Origin: an uncultured Oscillospiraceae bacterium
Lineage (GTDB): Bacteria > Bacillota > Clostridia > Oscillospirales > Acutalibacteraceae
Length of the DNA: 58,768 nucleotides
Assembly (NCBI GenBank): GCA_900540865.1
Contig: UQHH01000012.1
Coordinates: 1 to 58,768 of the forward strand
Reading direction: 5' to 3'
Part shown: in pieces, positions 57,640 through 58,768 of the stretch
Position numbering within the stretch: the stretch's first letter is position 1
Layout: each line of letters opens with the position of its first letter
The notes under the pieces: model-generated
Databases searched by the model: none
The model's input: the letters and a program-made list of their open reading frames with translations, nothing else
Told to the model about the DNA's origin: nothing
Program-made: the position numbers and the translations under genes

Positions 57640-58575
57640 TTATTTGATAACGTCTGACCAAACAGTCGTCTTGCCTGTATAGATAGACTTGATTTGCTCC
57701 ATGGTGAGGTCCTCGCAGGAGTTGTCGTTGCTGACGATGACCGCGATGCCGTCGAGCGCGATTTCCGTTGCCGTAAGCTGTGCGGTTTCCTCGTCCTTGA
57801 GCTCCCTGGACGCCATGCCGATGTCGCAGGTGCCTTCTATCGCGGCGGTCATGCCGGTAGAGGAATCACTCGTCTGAATTTCAACCGTTGCGTTCGGGTT
57901 CACCTGTGCATAGGCTTCCTTTAGCTTCTCCATGACCGGGGAAACGGAGGACGAACCGGCTACGACAATTTTTCCAGAGGGCTTGCTGCCTTCATAAGCC
58001 TTTGTGCCATCAAGTGCAATATAGCCGTTGTCGGTAACGACCTTCTGGCCCTCTGTGCTCAGGATAAAGCTGATGAAATCCTGCGCGGCTTCGCTTGCGT
58101 CCTTCTTGGTTGCAATGTTGAAGGGCCTTGAAATTTTGTATGTGCCGTCCTTGACTGTCTCTGGGCTGGCTTCCGCCCCGTCGACCTTAACGGCCTTGAC
58201 CGTATCGTTTAAAGAACCGAGCGAAATATAGCCGATGGAATACTCGTTGCCCGTTACATTGCTGATAACGGCCTGTGTGCTGTTGACCGTAACGGCGCCC
58301 TGCGAGGTGTTATCGGTCTTACTGCCCGCGTCGTCCTTCTCCAAAACCCCCGTCAGCTCTGTAAACGCGTCTCTCGTACCGGAGCCTGCTTCCCTTGTTA
58401 CGACCGTAATATTTTTGCTCGTGTCGAACGAGCCGCCTGAAGAGGCTTGCGAGCTCTGCGAGCTCGTATCCGCGCCGCTCGAGGAATCCTGGGAAGAGGT
58501 GGTGCTGTTATTGCATCCAGCAAACAGCGCCGCGCACATGACCGCGGCAAGTAAAATAGAAGCTGCTTTTTTCAT
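57640..58575 (-). CDS. pstS: Phosphate-binding lipoprotein PstS with swapped domain order
   Basis: A 311-residue lipoprotein. Lipobox LFAGC (Cys21) is followed by a serine-rich linker. The usual second-half motif ITVVTREAGSGTRDAF (residues ~55-70) comes first, while the usual N-terminal start IVVAGSSSVSPVMEKLKEAY appears only at about residue 205, ending in TGKTTVWSDV. The mature protein is therefore a circular permutation of classical PstS. All phosphate contacts (SSSV, TG, SREL, GSGTR) are present, so binding should be intact. First gene of the pst operon, with its own promoter. Confidence 0.9.
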   Translation of the reverse strand: MKKAASILLAAVMCAALFAGCNNSTTSSQDSSSGADTSSQSSQASSGGSFDTSKNITVVTREAGSGTRDAFTELTGVLEKDDAGSKTDNTSQGAVTVNSTQAVISNVTGNEYSIGYISLGSLNDTVKAVKVDGAEASPETVKDGTYKISRPFNIATKKDASEAAQDFISFILSTEGQKVVTDNGYIALDGTKAYEGSKPSGKIVVAGSSSVSPVMEKLKEAYAQVNPNATVEIQTSDSSTGMTAAIEGTCDIGMASRELKDEETAQLTATEIALDGIAVIVSNDNSCEDLTMEQIKSIYTGKTTVWSDVIK

Positions 58576-58633
58576 TTTCGTTTCTCCTTTGACTATTTCA
58601 TATAGTTATGTACCTTTCTCTTGTACGGTTCAT

Positions 58634-58689
58634 ACTATAAGCCCGTTTTGTAAAAACGGAACGCAAGGGGAGGTAAAACCTGTGTAAAA
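58634..58689 (-). promoter_or_regulatory. Pho-regulated promoter of pstS
   Basis: On the minus strand a -10 TATAGT (58634-58639) has no good -35 box at 17 bases. Upstream, TTTTAC elements (plus-strand GTAAAA) lie at 58650-58655, 58673-58678 and 58684-58689; the last two are exactly 11 bases apart, one helical turn. That is the direct-repeat layout of Pho boxes bound by PhoB/PhoP. Confidence 0.65.
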
Positions 58690-58711
58690 AGAAAAACGCC
58701 GCACAGCAGAA

Positions 58712-58768
58712 ACTGAAGTGACCCCAAAAAGTTAGACAAATATTATGGATTAAGCAGCTGAAAGGGCA
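58712..58768 (+). mobile_element. Probable end of an IS3-family insertion sequence (partial)
   Basis: TGACCCCAAAAAGTTAGACA, beginning near 58719, is like the terminal inverted repeats of IS3-family (IS150-group) elements, which typically start TGnnCTGACCCCAAA. The sequence then continues off the window edge without a readable transposase. If so, an IS has landed about 130 bases upstream of pstS. Assignment rests on the repeat alone. Confidence 0.45.

Overview
The window looks like a chromosome segment of a spore-forming, low-to-moderate GC Firmicute of the Clostridia, most likely a gut Ruminococcaceae/Oscillospiraceae-type commensal. Pointers are a YpeB germination protein, CodY-like boxes, starch-binding modules on secreted proteins (CBM21 and CBM25-like), a cohesin-like surface protein, and the clostridial style of the Pst system and mobile element. 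No species name can be given from the sequence alone.

Layout. Positions 1-8515 are the right part of an integrative mobilizable element: excisionase-like HTH gene, candidate oriT, DUF3847-type gene, MobA/MobL (MOBQ) relaxase, primase/helicase, TnpW, and a large serine recombinase next to the right end. An IS91-family (HUH, Y1) insertion sits between oriT and the mobilization genes. The right end splits an XRE-type regulator gene whose C-terminal half remains at 8510-9193. Next come nadBC, hflX, two secreted proteins, and an array of eight tandem paralogues of a small membrane-anchored protein (15549-19109). Then follow aroE/aroK, acpP, a manganese-catalase-like gene, a yhbD/bactofilin-like pair, a surface metallophosphoesterase, a MerR/TipA-type regulator and a terpenoid-cyclase-fold protein.

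At 28055-36761 a tryptophanase gene diverges from an operon encoding a cyclophilin-like protein, a helical-bundle protein (together resembling a split cucumopine synthase) and a complete LIV-type ABC importer. A convergent LacI-family regulator closes this locus. CodY-like boxes lie in the divergent promoter region and before the lacI gene. From 37101 to 47640 there are carbohydrate- and surface-related genes: a CBM21 protein, a BspA-like LRR protein, initiator tRNA-fMet, a C_GCAxxG_C_C protein, a cohesin-like membrane protein, TatD, a C39-like peptidase and a 1473-residue papain-like protease with starch-binding repeats. From 47940 to the right edge, all leftward: a HAD phosphatase, an FprA flavo-diiron protein with rubredoxin, ypeB, phoB-phoR, and pstSCAB-phoU behind a promoter with GTAAAA repeats. 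The last ~57 bases look like the end of an IS3-family element.

The most unusual items are the eight-copy paralogue array with variable centres between near-identical ends, the cucumopine-synthase-like/LIV-transporter locus, the starch-binding papain protease, the relaxase whose expected ATG is ATA, and the PstS protein with its two halves in swapped order.
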